64,000 nt of DNA from Chitinimonas prasina. Its GTDB lineage: Bacteria > Pseudomonadota > Gammaproteobacteria > Burkholderiales > Chitinimonadaceae. Where the stretch lies: the NCBI RefSeq assembly GCF_030160395.1, contig NZ_BSOG01000007.1:62001-126000 (forward strand). Reading direction: 5' to 3'. The notes beneath the pieces were generated by a model that was not told where the DNA came from, did not search any database, and worked only from the letters and a program-made list of their open reading frames with translations. Position numbers and translations under genes: made by a program. Within the stretch, counting starts at the first letter, position 1, and each line of letters opens with the position of its first letter. Positions 55,492 to 64,000 of the stretch are shown piece after piece.

Positions 55492-56430
55492 TCAGGGGAT
55501 AGCGACAGCGGCTTGCAGCTTGGCCACCAGCTCCGGTTGCGGGCGGTTGCTGGCCCGTGCCAGCAGCCTGTGGGTGGCTACAGCGGCAAATACGGCCTGT
55601 ACGTCCTCGGGTATCACCATGTCACGTCCGGCCAACAAGGCCCAGGCACGGGCGGCGGCCAAGAGGCCCAGGGCTGCGCGGGGCGACAGGCCATTGTGGA
55701 AGTCAGGCGCTTCGCGAGTGGCACGGCATAGGGCCTGTACATAGTCGACCAGGGCTGGTGCTACATGTACCCGGCGTACCGCGTGCTGGCTGTCGGCCAG
55801 CTCGGCCAGGCTGATCACCGGCTTGGCGTCGCGCAGCATCTCGCGCCGGTCTTCGCCCAGCAGCATGGCGCGCTCGGCCGCCACATCGGGATAGCCCAAG
55901 GTGATGCGCATCAGGAAGCGATCAAGCTGGGATTCTGGCAGCGGGAAGGTGCCTATCTGGCTGGACGGGTTCTGGGTGGCGATGACAAAGAAGGGGTCGG
56001 GCAGCTCGCGGGTTTCGCCGTCCAGGGTGACCTGCCGTTCCTCCATGGCCTCCAACAGCGCCGACTGGGTCTTGGGCGTGGCCCGGTTGATCTCGTCTGC
56101 CAACACCACCTGGCTGAATACCGGGCCGGCGTGAAAGCGGAAGGCGTGGCTGTCGCGGTCGTAGATCGAGACCCCGATCAGGTCGGCCGGCAGCATGTCG
56201 CTGGTGAACTGCACACGCTGGAAGGCAAGGCCCAGCATTGCAGCCAGGGCATGTGCGAGGGTGGTCTTGCCGACGCCCGGCACGTCCTCTATCAGCAGAT
56301 GGCCCCGCGCCAGCAGGCAGGCCAGGGCCAGGCGGGTTTCGCGTGGCTTGCCCAGAATGAAGTCATCCAGCTGCGCCAGTACGGCATGCAGCGGAGCGAG
56401 CGAGATACGGCTGGGGGTGGCGGCATTCAT
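55492..56430 (-). CDS. MoxR family AAA+ ATPase
   Basis: A 312-residue AAA+ chaperone-like ATPase: Walker A EDVPGVGKTTLAHALA (about residues 49-64), Walker B QVVLADEINRATPKTQSALL, the sensor-1 FFVIATQNPSSQIGTFPLPE, and FLMRITLGYPD. MoxR proteins are thought to mature or assemble partner complexes, often with VWA or DUF58 proteins, as here. First gene of the three-gene unit; the divergent HDAC-like gene begins 167 bases away. Confidence 0.93.
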   Translation of the reverse strand: MNAATPSRISLAPLHAVLAQLDDFILGKPRETRLALACLLARGHLLIEDVPGVGKTTLAHALAAMLGLAFQRVQFTSDMLPADLIGVSIYDRDSHAFRFHAGPVFSQVVLADEINRATPKTQSALLEAMEERQVTLDGETRELPDPFFVIATQNPSSQIGTFPLPESQLDRFLMRITLGYPDVAAERAMLLGEDRREMLRDAKPVISLAELADSQHAVRRVHVAPALVDYVQALCRATREAPDFHNGLSPRAALGLLAAARAWALLAGRDMVIPEDVQAVFAAVATHRLLARASNRPQPELVAKLQAAVAIP

Positions 56431-56597
56431 GATATGGATTTCCCTGGAATCGGGCTTGGACGCGTAAATGGCTTATTGGTTTATATCATCACCAGCCGTA
56501 AACTGTTACGTATGGTACGGGTTCGATAGCCGGGCTGACGGCCTGTCTGCGTCCATCCCTGCCCAGAGAGACGCCTAGCGTCCACGGGAGACATATC

Positions 56598-57554
56598 TTG
56601 CTCAGTTGGTTGGCCCGAAAGATGGCGGGGGATGCCCCCACCGCCTATATCACTCACCCCGAGTGTGTGCTGCACAATATGGGCAGCCACCACCCCGAGT
56701 CGCCAGACCGGCTTGCGGCCATACAGGACAGGCTGATCAGCGCCGGACTGTGGGACCATCTGCTGCATGTGGCGGCGCCGCTGGTGACCCATGAGCAACT
56801 GGCACTGGTGCACCCGCCCCGCTATGTCGAGGCGCTGGAGCAGGTGTCGCCCCAGCATGGCATAGTCCATGTTGATCCCGATACCGCCATGAGCCCGCAT
56901 ACCCTGCAGGCGGCCTTCCGCGCCGCCGGGGCCGTGGTGAAAGCGACGGAGATGGTGCTGGCAGGCGAGGCGGCCAATGCCTTCTGTGCAGTCAGGCCGC
57001 CGGGCCACCATGCCGAGTCTCGCCGTGCCATGGGCTTTTGCTTCTTCAACAACTTGGGCGTGGGCGTGGCGCATGCGCTGTCGCGCGGCATGGAGCGCAT
57101 CGCCGTGGCCGATTTTGACGTACATCACGGCAATGGCACGGAGGAGCTGTTCCATGACAATCCCCGCGTCATGATGGTCTCCATCTTCCAGTCTCCGTTC
57201 TATCCCTACTGCGGCGAGCAGCCCAGTGGCCCCAATATGCACAATGTGCCGCTCAAGGCCGGCAGCAAGGGTGAAGACCTGCGGCAGGCGGTAGAGCAGC
57301 AATGGTTGCCGGCCCTGCATGCCTTCCAGCCGCAGATGCTGTTTATCTCGGCCGGCTTCGATGCCCATCGCGAGGACGAGATGGCTAGCTTGGGCCTGCT
57401 GGAACAGGACTACGCCTGGGTGACCGAACAGTTGATGGCGGTGGCCGATCGGTACGCCGAAGGACGCGTCGTCTCGGTGCTGGAGGGGGGCTATGACCTC
57501 TCGGCGCTGGGGCGTAGTGTGGCGGCCCATGTGAAGGCGCTGGCCAGGCTGTGA
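56598..57554 (+). CDS. Histone deacetylase family protein (acetylpolyamine amidohydrolase-like)
   Basis: A 318-residue zinc amidohydrolase. Active-site histidines H137-H138 (VRPPGHHAESRRAMGFCFFN), zinc ligands in VADFDVHHGNGT (D174, H176) and SAGFDAHREDE are present, with the substrate-pocket GGYD near the end. Bacterial members deacetylate polyamines, acetoin-pathway proteins or other small substrates; which one is unknown. TTG 56598 has GGGAGA 6 nt upstream; ATG 56622 is an alternative that loses eight residues before the conserved AYITHPECVLHNMG. It overlaps the next gene by GTGA. Confidence 0.9.
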   Translation: MLSWLARKMAGDAPTAYITHPECVLHNMGSHHPESPDRLAAIQDRLISAGLWDHLLHVAAPLVTHEQLALVHPPRYVEALEQVSPQHGIVHVDPDTAMSPHTLQAAFRAAGAVVKATEMVLAGEAANAFCAVRPPGHHAESRRAMGFCFFNNLGVGVAHALSRGMERIAVADFDVHHGNGTEELFHDNPRVMMVSIFQSPFYPYCGEQPSGPNMHNVPLKAGSKGEDLRQAVEQQWLPALHAFQPQMLFISAGFDAHREDEMASLGLLEQDYAWVTEQLMAVADRYAEGRVVSVLEGGYDLSALGRSVAAHVKALARL

Positions 57555-58450
57555 CGCCAACCCGGCCCACCACGCCCTGGCTGGCCTATGCGTTGCTGAC
57601 GCTGACCAGCCTGTTCTGGTCGGGCAATTTCGTGGTGGCGCGGGCGACCCACGCTGCCATCCCACCCATGACGCTCAGCTTTGGACGTTGGCTAATTGCC
57701 CTGTTGATACTGCTGCCATTTGCCTATCAGCGTGTTTGGGCCGACCGCTCCCTCTACGCCGAGAACTGGCGCCGCATTGTCCTGCTGGGTGCCATCGGCG
57801 TGGCCGGCTTCAATTCGTTGGCCTATGCAGGCTTGCAGTACACCAGTGCCACCAATGCGGTGCTGACCAATAGTTTCATCCCTATCCTGATCCTGCCGCT
57901 GGGTGCCTTGTTTCTGGGCGAGCCCTTCAGTCGCCGGCAGGTGCTGGGGGTGTTGGTCAGTTTTGTGGGCGTGATGGTGATCTTCAGCCATGGGCAGCTT
58001 GGCCGGCTGCTGGCGCTGGAACTGAACCAGGGGGATATGATCCTGCTGCTGGCTGCGCTGGACTGGGCAGTCTATACCTTGCTGCTGCGCGGCCTGGATC
58101 CGCGCCTCGATCGCCTGGGCCTGCTGCTGTTGCTGGTCGTGGTGGGCCTGGTCTGCATCGCCCCGCTCTACGTCTGGGAATGGCAGCAGGGCCGCACGGT
58201 GGCGATGACGGTTGGCAACCTGGCCACCTTTGTCTACGTGGGGGTGTTTCCCTCGGTGCTGGCGTATTTGTTCTACAACTATGGGGTTCAGCAGGTGGGG
58301 CCGGGCAAGGCCGGTAGCTTTATCCACCTGATGCCAGTGTTTGGCACCCTGCTGGCCATTGCTTTTTTGGGTGAGCGCTTCGAGTGGTTTCACGCCGTGG
58401 GGATTGCCGGCATAGCTGCTGGCCTGTGGTTGTCCAGCCGGCGTGGCTAA
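57551..58450 (+). CDS. EamA/DMT family transporter
   Basis: A 299-residue exporter with ten helices in two EamA repeats (FWSGNFVVARATHAAIPPMT; LQYTSATNAVLTNSFIPILI; second half GVFPSVLAYLFYNYGVQQVG and FIHLMPVFGTLLAIAFLGER). It starts at GTG overlapping the HDAC-like gene's stop, so the two are co-translated. Substrate unknown. Confidence 0.9.
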   Translation: MTPTRPTTPWLAYALLTLTSLFWSGNFVVARATHAAIPPMTLSFGRWLIALLILLPFAYQRVWADRSLYAENWRRIVLLGAIGVAGFNSLAYAGLQYTSATNAVLTNSFIPILILPLGALFLGEPFSRRQVLGVLVSFVGVMVIFSHGQLGRLLALELNQGDMILLLAALDWAVYTLLLRGLDPRLDRLGLLLLLVVVGLVCIAPLYVWEWQQGRTVAMTVGNLATFVYVGVFPSVLAYLFYNYGVQQVGPGKAGSFIHLMPVFGTLLAIAFLGERFEWFHAVGIAGIAAGLWLSSRRG

Positions 58451-58545
58451 TGTGCTTGTTGAGACGAATGCATGGGCCGAATGGCCTAAGTGGATAACAA
58501 ACTCTAGAATCGCCCCAGATTGCGGCATAACGACGAGGAAGCACT

Positions 58546-60402
58546 GTGCGCCTGACCTATCCTGCCTACCTGCTCCAACTTTGCAGCCTGATGTTGCTGT
58601 CGCTTCTGTCCGCCTGTGGCGGTGGCGCGCCGGATTCTGCCGGCCCGGTGACACCGCAACCCGTCCCGCCGGTTTACCAGGTGCAGCTCTATGCCGATGC
58701 CACGGCACTGGGCTCGGCCGGCCAGACCGAGGTACTGCTGACGGCCGTTGTGAAGGACAGCGCCAACAAGGTGGTTGCGGGCCAGACGGTGAGCTTCAGC
58801 AGTGATTCCGGCACACTCAAGAATATTGAAGCACTGAGTGACGACGACGGCACTGCCACGGCCGTACTCAGCACCGCCGGCAATCCGGCCAACCGCACCA
58901 TTACGGTAACGGCCGCCCTGGGCAATAACAGCGACCGGGTAGAGCTGGCCGTGCAGGGCACGGCACTGGTCGTCAGCGGCAATCTGGGAGTTGCACTCAA
59001 CCAGAGCACCACGCTGGACGTGATGCTGACCGATTCGGCCGGGCAGGGGCTGGCCAATCGGGCGGTGACCATCAGCAGTCTCAAGGGCAACACCGTGCCG
59101 GCCAGCGTGACTACGAATACCAGTGGTCGGGCCAGCGTGACCGTGATCGGCCGGGTGATCGGTAGCGATACCCTGAGTTTCAGTGCCTTGGGCGCCAGCA
59201 CCACGGCCACCTTGCTCACCAGCAGTACCCAGCAGTTCAGCTTTGGCCTCAACACCAGCCAGGTGGTGGTGGGCAGCGAGGCCTTGTTGACAGCCGTCTA
59301 CAGCCGAGACGGCATCGCCCAGGCCAATGTGCCGGTCAGTTTCTCGGTCTCGCGCGGTGCCATTACTGCTACGGCAACCACCAACGCGCTGGGCGAGGCG
59401 GTGGCGTTCTTCAACTCGCTGGATGCCGGCCCGGTGACGGTAACCGCGCAGGCGCCTGGTTTTAGTGGCCAGTTTAGCTTTGACGTGATTGCCACCCTGC
59501 CGTCCAGGGTGACGCTGCAATCGAGCCGCAGCACGCTGGCATTTGCCGAGCAGGCCGACCTGGTGGCGACTCTGCGCGATGCGCGCGGCAACCTGGTAGC
59601 CGGCAAGGATGTAGAGTTCACCCTGACTCAGGACACCACCGGCGGTACCTTGTCGGCTGCCGTGGTCAAGGCCAACGCGGTAGGGCAGGCGACAGTGCGC
59701 TATACCGCCGGCCGGGTTGCCTCTGGCCAGAACGGGGTGACCATTACCGCCAGGGTCAAGGAGACCCCCAGTGTCAGCGGCAGCACCTTGCTGACGGTGG
59801 CGCAGAGTGGCCTGGCCGTGGCGCTGGTGCAAGACAATCTGCTGGGGCGCGATACAGACAACAACAATATGTACCGCAAGCAGCTGACTGCCATCGTGAG
59901 CGATGCGGCGGGGAATCCGGTCGGCAACCAGGTAGTGGAGTTTCGGGTCAGGCCGGTGGCGTATTACAAGGGATCGATGGTGACCGGGGCGCAGACCTGG
60001 GTGGCCGGCTACAGCCTGACCAGTGGCGATCCAGGCACCACAGGGCTGGGTACGTTTGCCTGCAACAACGAGGATCTGGATCTCGACGGCTTCCTGGATG
60101 CTGGCGAGGATGTGAACGGCAACGGCCGGCTTGACCCGATACCAGGTGAGATAGTCACCCGTACCGTGGTGACCGATGCCAATGGCCAGGCCCAGGTTTA
60201 CCTCAGCTATGCCAGGGAGCGTAGCCTATGGCTGGATGTGCAGGTCGATGCCTATGTCGGCGCCGTGGGCACCGACGGGCCGCGTGCCAGCCGAGTATTG
60301 CCCTTGGGTGTGCTGGTTGACGATGTCAGTGACCTGACCATCCGCGCACCCAATGCGGTTAGCCCGTTTGGTGTGGGGACCAGTTGCACCAGTGCCAATT
60401 GA
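58546..60402 (+). CDS. Ig-like (Big_1/invasin-type) repeat lipoprotein
   Basis: A 618-residue surface or outer-membrane lipoprotein with signal ending LLSAC, then Gly-Gly-Gly. Four or five tandem ~90-residue bacterial Ig-like repeats follow, each with the pattern VxLTAxVxDxxGNxVAGxxVxFxxxxG (e.g. LLTAVVKDSANKVVAGQTVS; LVATLRDARGNLVAGKDVEF; LTAIVSDAAGNPVGNQVVEF). The last repeat is interrupted by a calcium-loop-like insert (DLDLDGFLDAGEDVNGNGRL, residues around 510-530). It starts at GTG with GAGGAAG 5 nt upstream. Likely structural or adhesive. Confidence 0.87.
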   Translation: MRLTYPAYLLQLCSLMLLSLLSACGGGAPDSAGPVTPQPVPPVYQVQLYADATALGSAGQTEVLLTAVVKDSANKVVAGQTVSFSSDSGTLKNIEALSDDDGTATAVLSTAGNPANRTITVTAALGNNSDRVELAVQGTALVVSGNLGVALNQSTTLDVMLTDSAGQGLANRAVTISSLKGNTVPASVTTNTSGRASVTVIGRVIGSDTLSFSALGASTTATLLTSSTQQFSFGLNTSQVVVGSEALLTAVYSRDGIAQANVPVSFSVSRGAITATATTNALGEAVAFFNSLDAGPVTVTAQAPGFSGQFSFDVIATLPSRVTLQSSRSTLAFAEQADLVATLRDARGNLVAGKDVEFTLTQDTTGGTLSAAVVKANAVGQATVRYTAGRVASGQNGVTITARVKETPSVSGSTLLTVAQSGLAVALVQDNLLGRDTDNNNMYRKQLTAIVSDAAGNPVGNQVVEFRVRPVAYYKGSMVTGAQTWVAGYSLTSGDPGTTGLGTFACNNEDLDLDGFLDAGEDVNGNGRLDPIPGEIVTRTVVTDANGQAQVYLSYARERSLWLDVQVDAYVGAVGTDGPRASRVLPLGVLVDDVSDLTIRAPNAVSPFGVGTSCTSAN

Positions 60403-60458
60403 TAGGAGGCCGCGGCTGATGATCGCGGCCATATTAGCCACCGCAGGCAGGAGCCAAT

Positions 60459-61340
60459 GTGAACGACACCATACACCCCGAAGCACAGCCTTTCATGCCC
60501 AAGCAGGCATACAGCCGGCGCGAGTTCGTGACGACGACGCTGGCAACCGGTTTCGCCCTGGCGGTGCTGCCGGATGCCCAGGCCACAGTGATCAATACCC
60601 CGCTTGATGGCCTGGTTGCCGGAGAGGTCAAGATACCGGTAGCGGGCGGGGACATGCCAGCCTATCGCGCCATGCCGGACGGTGCGGGGCCTTTCCCCAC
60701 CGTGCTGGTGGTGCAGGAAATATTTGGTGTGCACGAGCATATCCGCGAGGTGTGCCGCCGTTTTGCCAAGGCTGGCTATTTTGCGGTGGCGCCGGAGCTG
60801 TATGCCCGTCAGGGTGATGTGTCCAAGCTGCCCGATGTGAAGTCCATCGTGGATACCGTGGTGTCCAAGGTGCCGGATGCCCAGGTGATGGATGACCTGG
60901 ACAGGACGGTGGCGTGGGCCAAGGGGACAGGCAAGGCGGCGACCGACAAGCTGGGCGTGACCGGCTTTTGCTGGGGTGGCCGCATCACCTGGCTGTATGC
61001 TGCCCACAATCCCAAGCTCAAGGCTGGCGTGGCCTGGTATGGCCGGCTGGTGGGCGAGGCCAAGCCACCCATCAACCCCCGGCATCCGCTGGACGTGGTG
61101 GCCGAACTCAAGGCGCCGGTACTGGGCTTGTATGGCGGTGCGGACAACGGCATCCCGAACGACACGGTGGAACAGATGCGCGCGGCCCTGAAGACTGCCG
61201 GCAAGCCCAGCGAGATTGTGCTCTACCCGGATATGCCCCATGGCTTCCATGCCGACTACCGGCCTACCTACCGCAAGGAGGCGGCGGATGATGGCTGGAA
61301 GCGGCTGTTGGCGTGGTTCAAGCAGAACGGCGTGAATTGA
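60459..61340 (+). CDS. Dienelactone hydrolase family protein, Tat-exported
   Basis: A 293-residue alpha/beta hydrolase. The N terminus has a twin-arginine signal ([18 protein letters not shown]). The body has the DLH catalytic triad: C171 (VTGFCWGGR), D229 ([10 protein letters not shown]) and H261 ([13 protein letters not shown]). [20 protein letters not shown] is typical of the family. Exported DLH proteins are often called carboxymethylenebutenolidases; the real substrate is unknown. GTG 60459 has AGGAG 5 nt upstream. Confidence 0.92.
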   Translation: MNDTIHPEAQPFMPKQAYSRREFVTTTLATGFALAVLPDAQATVINTPLDGLVAGEVKIPVAGGDMPAYRAMPDGAGPFPTVLVVQEIFGVHEHIREVCRRFAKAGYFAVAPELYARQGDVSKLPDVKSIVDTVVSKVPDAQVMDDLDRTVAWAKGTGKAATDKLGVTGFCWGGRITWLYAAHNPKLKAGVAWYGRLVGEAKPPINPRHPLDVVAELKAPVLGLYGGADNGIPNDTVEQMRAALKTAGKPSEIVLYPDMPHGFHADYRPTYRKEAADDGWKRLLAWFKQNGVN

Positions 61341-61357
61341 TCGCAACGGCTTAGGAC

Positions 61358-61387
61358 AAGCGCACTGCCTGGCAGTGCGCTTTTTTT
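61358..61387 (+). terminator. Terminator after the dienelactone hydrolase gene
   Basis: Stem AAGCGCACTG/CAGTGCGCTT (10 bp, 5-nt loop) runs into a T-tract at 61381-61387. Confidence 0.92.
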
Positions 61388-61526
61388 ATGGGTGTTGGCT
61401 GAGGCTATTGGTACTGCTGCGATCGGCGTTCGTCGCATGCGTGTCGTCGTTGATCCCTGCGGCATTGCCGGGCGGGATGCCTGGCCCTAGAGTGGCATCC
61501 AGCAACCATCCTGGAGTAAGCCAGCA

Positions 61527-62270
61527 ATGAACCAGCCCGCCCTGCAACTGAGCAACCTGACCAAGCGATTTGGTGAGCGTACCGCTGTCGATAACCTCAA
61601 TCTCAATATCGAGGCGGGGTGCTTCTATGCCTTGTTGGGGCATAACGGTGCGGGTAAGTCCACCACCTTGAGGATGATAGCGGGCCTGAGCCGGCCAGAT
61701 TTCGGCAATGTGCGCATCCTGGGCCAGGACATGGCCATCCATCCCGAGGCCGCCAAGCAGCCCCTGGCTTTTCTGCCCGATGAGCCGCTGCTCTACGGCA
61801 AGCTGCGGCCGCTGGAGTATCTGGAATACGTGGCAGGCCTGTGGGCCATCCCGGCACTGCAGGCGGAAGCAAGAGCCCGTGAGCTGCTGGAATGGACAGA
61901 TCTGTGGAAGCATCGTGGTGAATACTGCGAGGGCTTCTCGCGCGGCATGCAGCAGAAGCTGGCGCTATGCGGCGCGTTGATACACGAACCCAAGCTGCTG
62001 CTGCTGGATGAGCCCCTGACCGGTCTGGATGTGGCCGCCGCCCGCCAGGTAAAGGACCTGCTGCAGGCCAAGGTGCGCGAGGGCTGCACGGTGATACTGA
62101 CCACCCATATCCTGGAAGTGGCGGAAAAACTGGCCGAGGTCATAGGCGTGATTGCCCAGGGCCGCCTGATTGCCGAGGGAACGCTGACCGAGCTGCGGGA
62201 GCGCATAGGTCGTGGCGATGCCAGCCTGGAGGACATCTTCCTGCATCTGCATGACGAGGTGGCAGCATGA
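61527..62270 (+). CDS. ABC-2 type transporter ATP-binding protein
   Basis: A 247-residue ATPase: Walker A LGHNGAGKSTTLRMIAG, signature FSRGMQQKLALCGAL, Walker B LLLLDEPLTGLDV and H-loop TTHILEVAEKLAE. Its stop overlaps the permease start by ATGA, so they form one exporter. Shine-Dalgarno GGAG lies 12 nt upstream (weak spacing). The exported substrate is unknown. Confidence 0.92.
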   Translation: MNQPALQLSNLTKRFGERTAVDNLNLNIEAGCFYALLGHNGAGKSTTLRMIAGLSRPDFGNVRILGQDMAIHPEAAKQPLAFLPDEPLLYGKLRPLEYLEYVAGLWAIPALQAEARARELLEWTDLWKHRGEYCEGFSRGMQQKLALCGALIHEPKLLLLDEPLTGLDVAAARQVKDLLQAKVREGCTVILTTHILEVAEKLAEVIGVIAQGRLIAEGTLTELRERIGRGDASLEDIFLHLHDEVAA

Positions 62271-63757
62271 ATCTGCAAGCCAAGCCCGGCTCGGTAGCCT
62301 GGTTGCTGAAATGGGATTTGATCCAGCTGTGGAACTGGCTGGGCACCACCAGCGAGCGGCGTATCGGCAAGCGCTATGCCTGGCTGTCCCGGCTGGTGCT
62401 CCTGGTGCTGCTGCATATGCCGGCGCTGCTGATACTGCTGCTGCCTGCACCGGAGCGGCGCTCCGACGATGTCAAGCTGGCGATCGACATCGCCATGACC
62501 TTTCTGGCCTGCATGCTGTTTCTGTCGATGACCTTCATGGCCATCTATACCGCCGTCACGGCGCTGGGCGAGCGTAAATACACCGAGCTGGTGCTGACCA
62601 GCCCCTTGCCCGAACGTACCTTGGGGCGCTGGTTCATTGCCAGCAACGCAATGGGTACGCTGGTGGGTTTTCCGCTGTTTGTGCTGCCCTTCGTGAATGT
62701 GCTGGTCTGCTTTGGCAAGCCACAGGCCTTGCTGGTCTACCTGAGCATTGCTGGTTATGCCCTGACTGCCGCCAGCATAGGGGTATTGGTGGCATTTGGC
62801 CTGCAACGCCTTCTGGGGCCGGCCCGGGCCAAGCGCTATGTGGGTTTGATCGGGATCGTGCTGCTGTTGACCAGCGGCGTGGTCATCAGCCTGGGCATGA
62901 AGATGCTTAAGGCCGCTCAGCTGACACCGCAGCCCTGGCACAAGTTTGTTGCTGGCACGGTAGCAGGCGAGTGGCTGCCCACGCTGGTGGTGCTGCTACT
63001 GGGGCTGGCGCTCTGGCTTGGCCTGGCGCGGTTTGCGGCCCGTGGCGTCAAGATGGCGGCCGAGACCCAGGTGGTGGCTGCCGCACCGGTGAATGACAAG
63101 CCACTGCGCTTCGAGGTATCGCCCGTGCGGGCGCTGCTGAACAAGGAATGGCGCCTGATGCTGCGTTACCCCATGCTGGCCATGAACCTGGCCAACCCGG
63201 TGATGATGCTGATTTTCCCCCTTATGCATGTGCTGGAAGGCAAGGGTGCCTGGCATGAGGCGCTGGACATGACCGTGGCGTTCTCTGGCGGCATGGCAGC
63301 CATGACCGCTCATTCGCTGTGCTGGGCCGCCAGTTCGCTGGATGAATCGCCAGCCCTGCTGTGGTCTGCCCCCATGCAGCGTGAGCGCTGGCGCCGCTGG
63401 CAGTTGCTGGCGGGCTTGCTGCCTACCTGGCTGGCCATGCTGCCGGTGCTGGCCATCGTGGCCTGGGTGGCGCCGCTCAAGGCGGTGGGCCTGGCGGTGG
63501 TGGCTGTCGCGGCTGGTATAGGTGGTGGTCTGCTAGCGCAAAGTTTTTATCGCCCGGTGGCCAAGCATGAACGCAATATGCAATACGGCATGCGCACCCC
63601 CCAGGTGATCATCATGATGCTGTATGGTGCGGCCTGGGGGGGCGTATCGACCGCGCTGAACGGCTTTGCCCTGGGCCTGGTCCTGCTGCCCTTTGTGCTG
63701 GGCCTGCCCGCCTGGTTGCTGATGCGTATGGAAGACCGCGAATACCTGTATGACTGA
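62267..63757 (+). CDS. ABC transporter permease (multi-helix, YhaP/Pls-type)
   Basis: A 496-residue membrane protein with about 12 hydrophobic segments, arranged as two halves around a long soluble loop (about residues 255-290). Segments such as MTFMAIYTAVTALGERKYTE, LVLTSPLPERTLGRWFIASN and LLNKEWRLMLRYPMLAMNLA resemble large ABC-2 permeases that handle lipids or antimicrobial agents. Its last 8 bases overlap sbcB. No specific family name is certain. Confidence 0.85.
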   Translation: MNLQAKPGSVAWLLKWDLIQLWNWLGTTSERRIGKRYAWLSRLVLLVLLHMPALLILLLPAPERRSDDVKLAIDIAMTFLACMLFLSMTFMAIYTAVTALGERKYTELVLTSPLPERTLGRWFIASNAMGTLVGFPLFVLPFVNVLVCFGKPQALLVYLSIAGYALTAASIGVLVAFGLQRLLGPARAKRYVGLIGIVLLLTSGVVISLGMKMLKAAQLTPQPWHKFVAGTVAGEWLPTLVVLLLGLALWLGLARFAARGVKMAAETQVVAAAPVNDKPLRFEVSPVRALLNKEWRLMLRYPMLAMNLANPVMMLIFPLMHVLEGKGAWHEALDMTVAFSGGMAAMTAHSLCWAASSLDESPALLWSAPMQRERWRRWQLLAGLLPTWLAMLPVLAIVAWVAPLKAVGLAVVAVAAGIGGGLLAQSFYRPVAKHERNMQYGMRTPQVIIMMLYGAAWGGVSTALNGFALGLVLLPFVLGLPAWLLMRMEDREYLYD

Positions 63758-64000
63758 CACCACTTTTTACTGGCACGACTACGAGACCTTTGGCATAGAC
63801 CCCAAGCTGGACAGGCCGGCCCAGTTTGCCGGGGTCCGTACCGACCTGGAGCTGAACCCCATAGGCGAGCCAGTCGAGCTGTTCTGCCAGCCCAGCGACG
63901 ACTTTCTGCCCGATCCGGTTTCGGTGCTGATTACCGGCATCACCCCGCAGCAGGCGCGCGAGCGCGGGGTGGGCGAGCCGGAGTTCGTCGGCCGCATTCA
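63750..64000 (+). CDS. sbcB: Exodeoxyribonuclease I, 5' part (runs off the window)
   Basis: The first 83 residues of ExoI, a 3'-5' single-strand exonuclease in recombination and mismatch repair. They show the DEDD motif I (FYWHDYETFGIDP, D10 and E12) and the family stretch RPAQFAGVRTDLELNPIGEP, then SVLITGITPQ. The ATG lies inside the end of the permease gene (8-base overlap). The frame is open to the last base; about 390 residues should lie beyond the window. Confidence 0.9.
   Translation, partial: MTDTTFYWHDYETFGIDPKLDRPAQFAGVRTDLELNPIGEPVELFCQPSDDFLPDPVSVLITGITPQQARERGVGEPEFVGRI

Overview
The window is about 64 kb of high-GC Gram-negative chromosome, gene-dense on both strands. It carries outer-membrane lipoproteins, many periplasmic binding proteins and aerobic HemF. 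The order pcnB–folK–deoxynucleoside kinase–panB–panC, next to GltB/GltD, points to a betaproteobacterium, most likely in or near the Neisseriales/Chitinibacteraceae. That placement is an inference from gene content. I saw no rRNA, tRNA, CRISPR array, intact insertion sequence or prophage.

Layout. 1-8.2 kb: 3' part of valS, dgt, an MFS exporter, an EamA exporter, a SapC-family protein, an orphan solute-binding protein (SBP) and an RluA-type pseudouridine synthase. 8.3-11.4 kb: a YdjI-like SPFH protein and a YdjG-like double zinc-ribbon membrane protein, with another orphan SBP gene between them. 11.5-13.5 kb: a small accessory patch with a metallophosphoesterase, a helix-turn-helix gene with an apparent C-terminal frameshift and a small DUF3330 protein. 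13.5-18.7 kb: a minus-strand set of VWA lipoprotein, unknown lipoprotein, ECF sigma factor and its probable membrane-bound regulator, then an orphan SBP. 18.8-22.4 kb: a small unknown membrane protein, a 900-residue DUF2339 membrane protein and a palindromic MITE-like repeat. 22.4-27 kb: a GNAT enzyme, a TctDE/QseBC-type two-component system and an overlapping minus-strand gene pair that looks like a membrane-acting toxin with its immunity protein. 27.3-31.8 kb: a GtsABCD-type sugar ABC operon behind a promoter with about 11-bp phased direct repeats. 32.0-33.6 kb: a cystine-type ABC cassette lacking its ATPase. 34-41.5 kb: yaaA, a PhzF-family gene, then pcnB-folK-(DUF2238)-dNK-panB-panC-GNAT. 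41.6-45.2 kb: hemF, two more orphan binding proteins and an AEC carrier. 45.7-51.7 kb: gltBD with a long structured leader. 51.9-56.4 kb: a lipoprotein and the MoxR/DUF58/transglutaminase module. 56.6-64 kb: an HDAC-like amidohydrolase, EamA exporter, Ig-like lipoprotein, Tat-exported dienelactone hydrolase, a two-gene ABC exporter and the start of sbcB, which runs off the end.

Most of the window is housekeeping: translation, nucleotide and RNA metabolism, pantothenate, folate, haem and glutamate synthesis. The more unusual content is the candidate toxin/immunity pair at 25.1-27.0 kb, the number of solute-binding proteins without transporters (five), the split SPFH/zinc-ribbon pair, the sigma/VWA-lipoprotein cluster and the phased-repeat promoter next to a two-component system. 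All functions are read from motifs and remembered family features; no database search was run.
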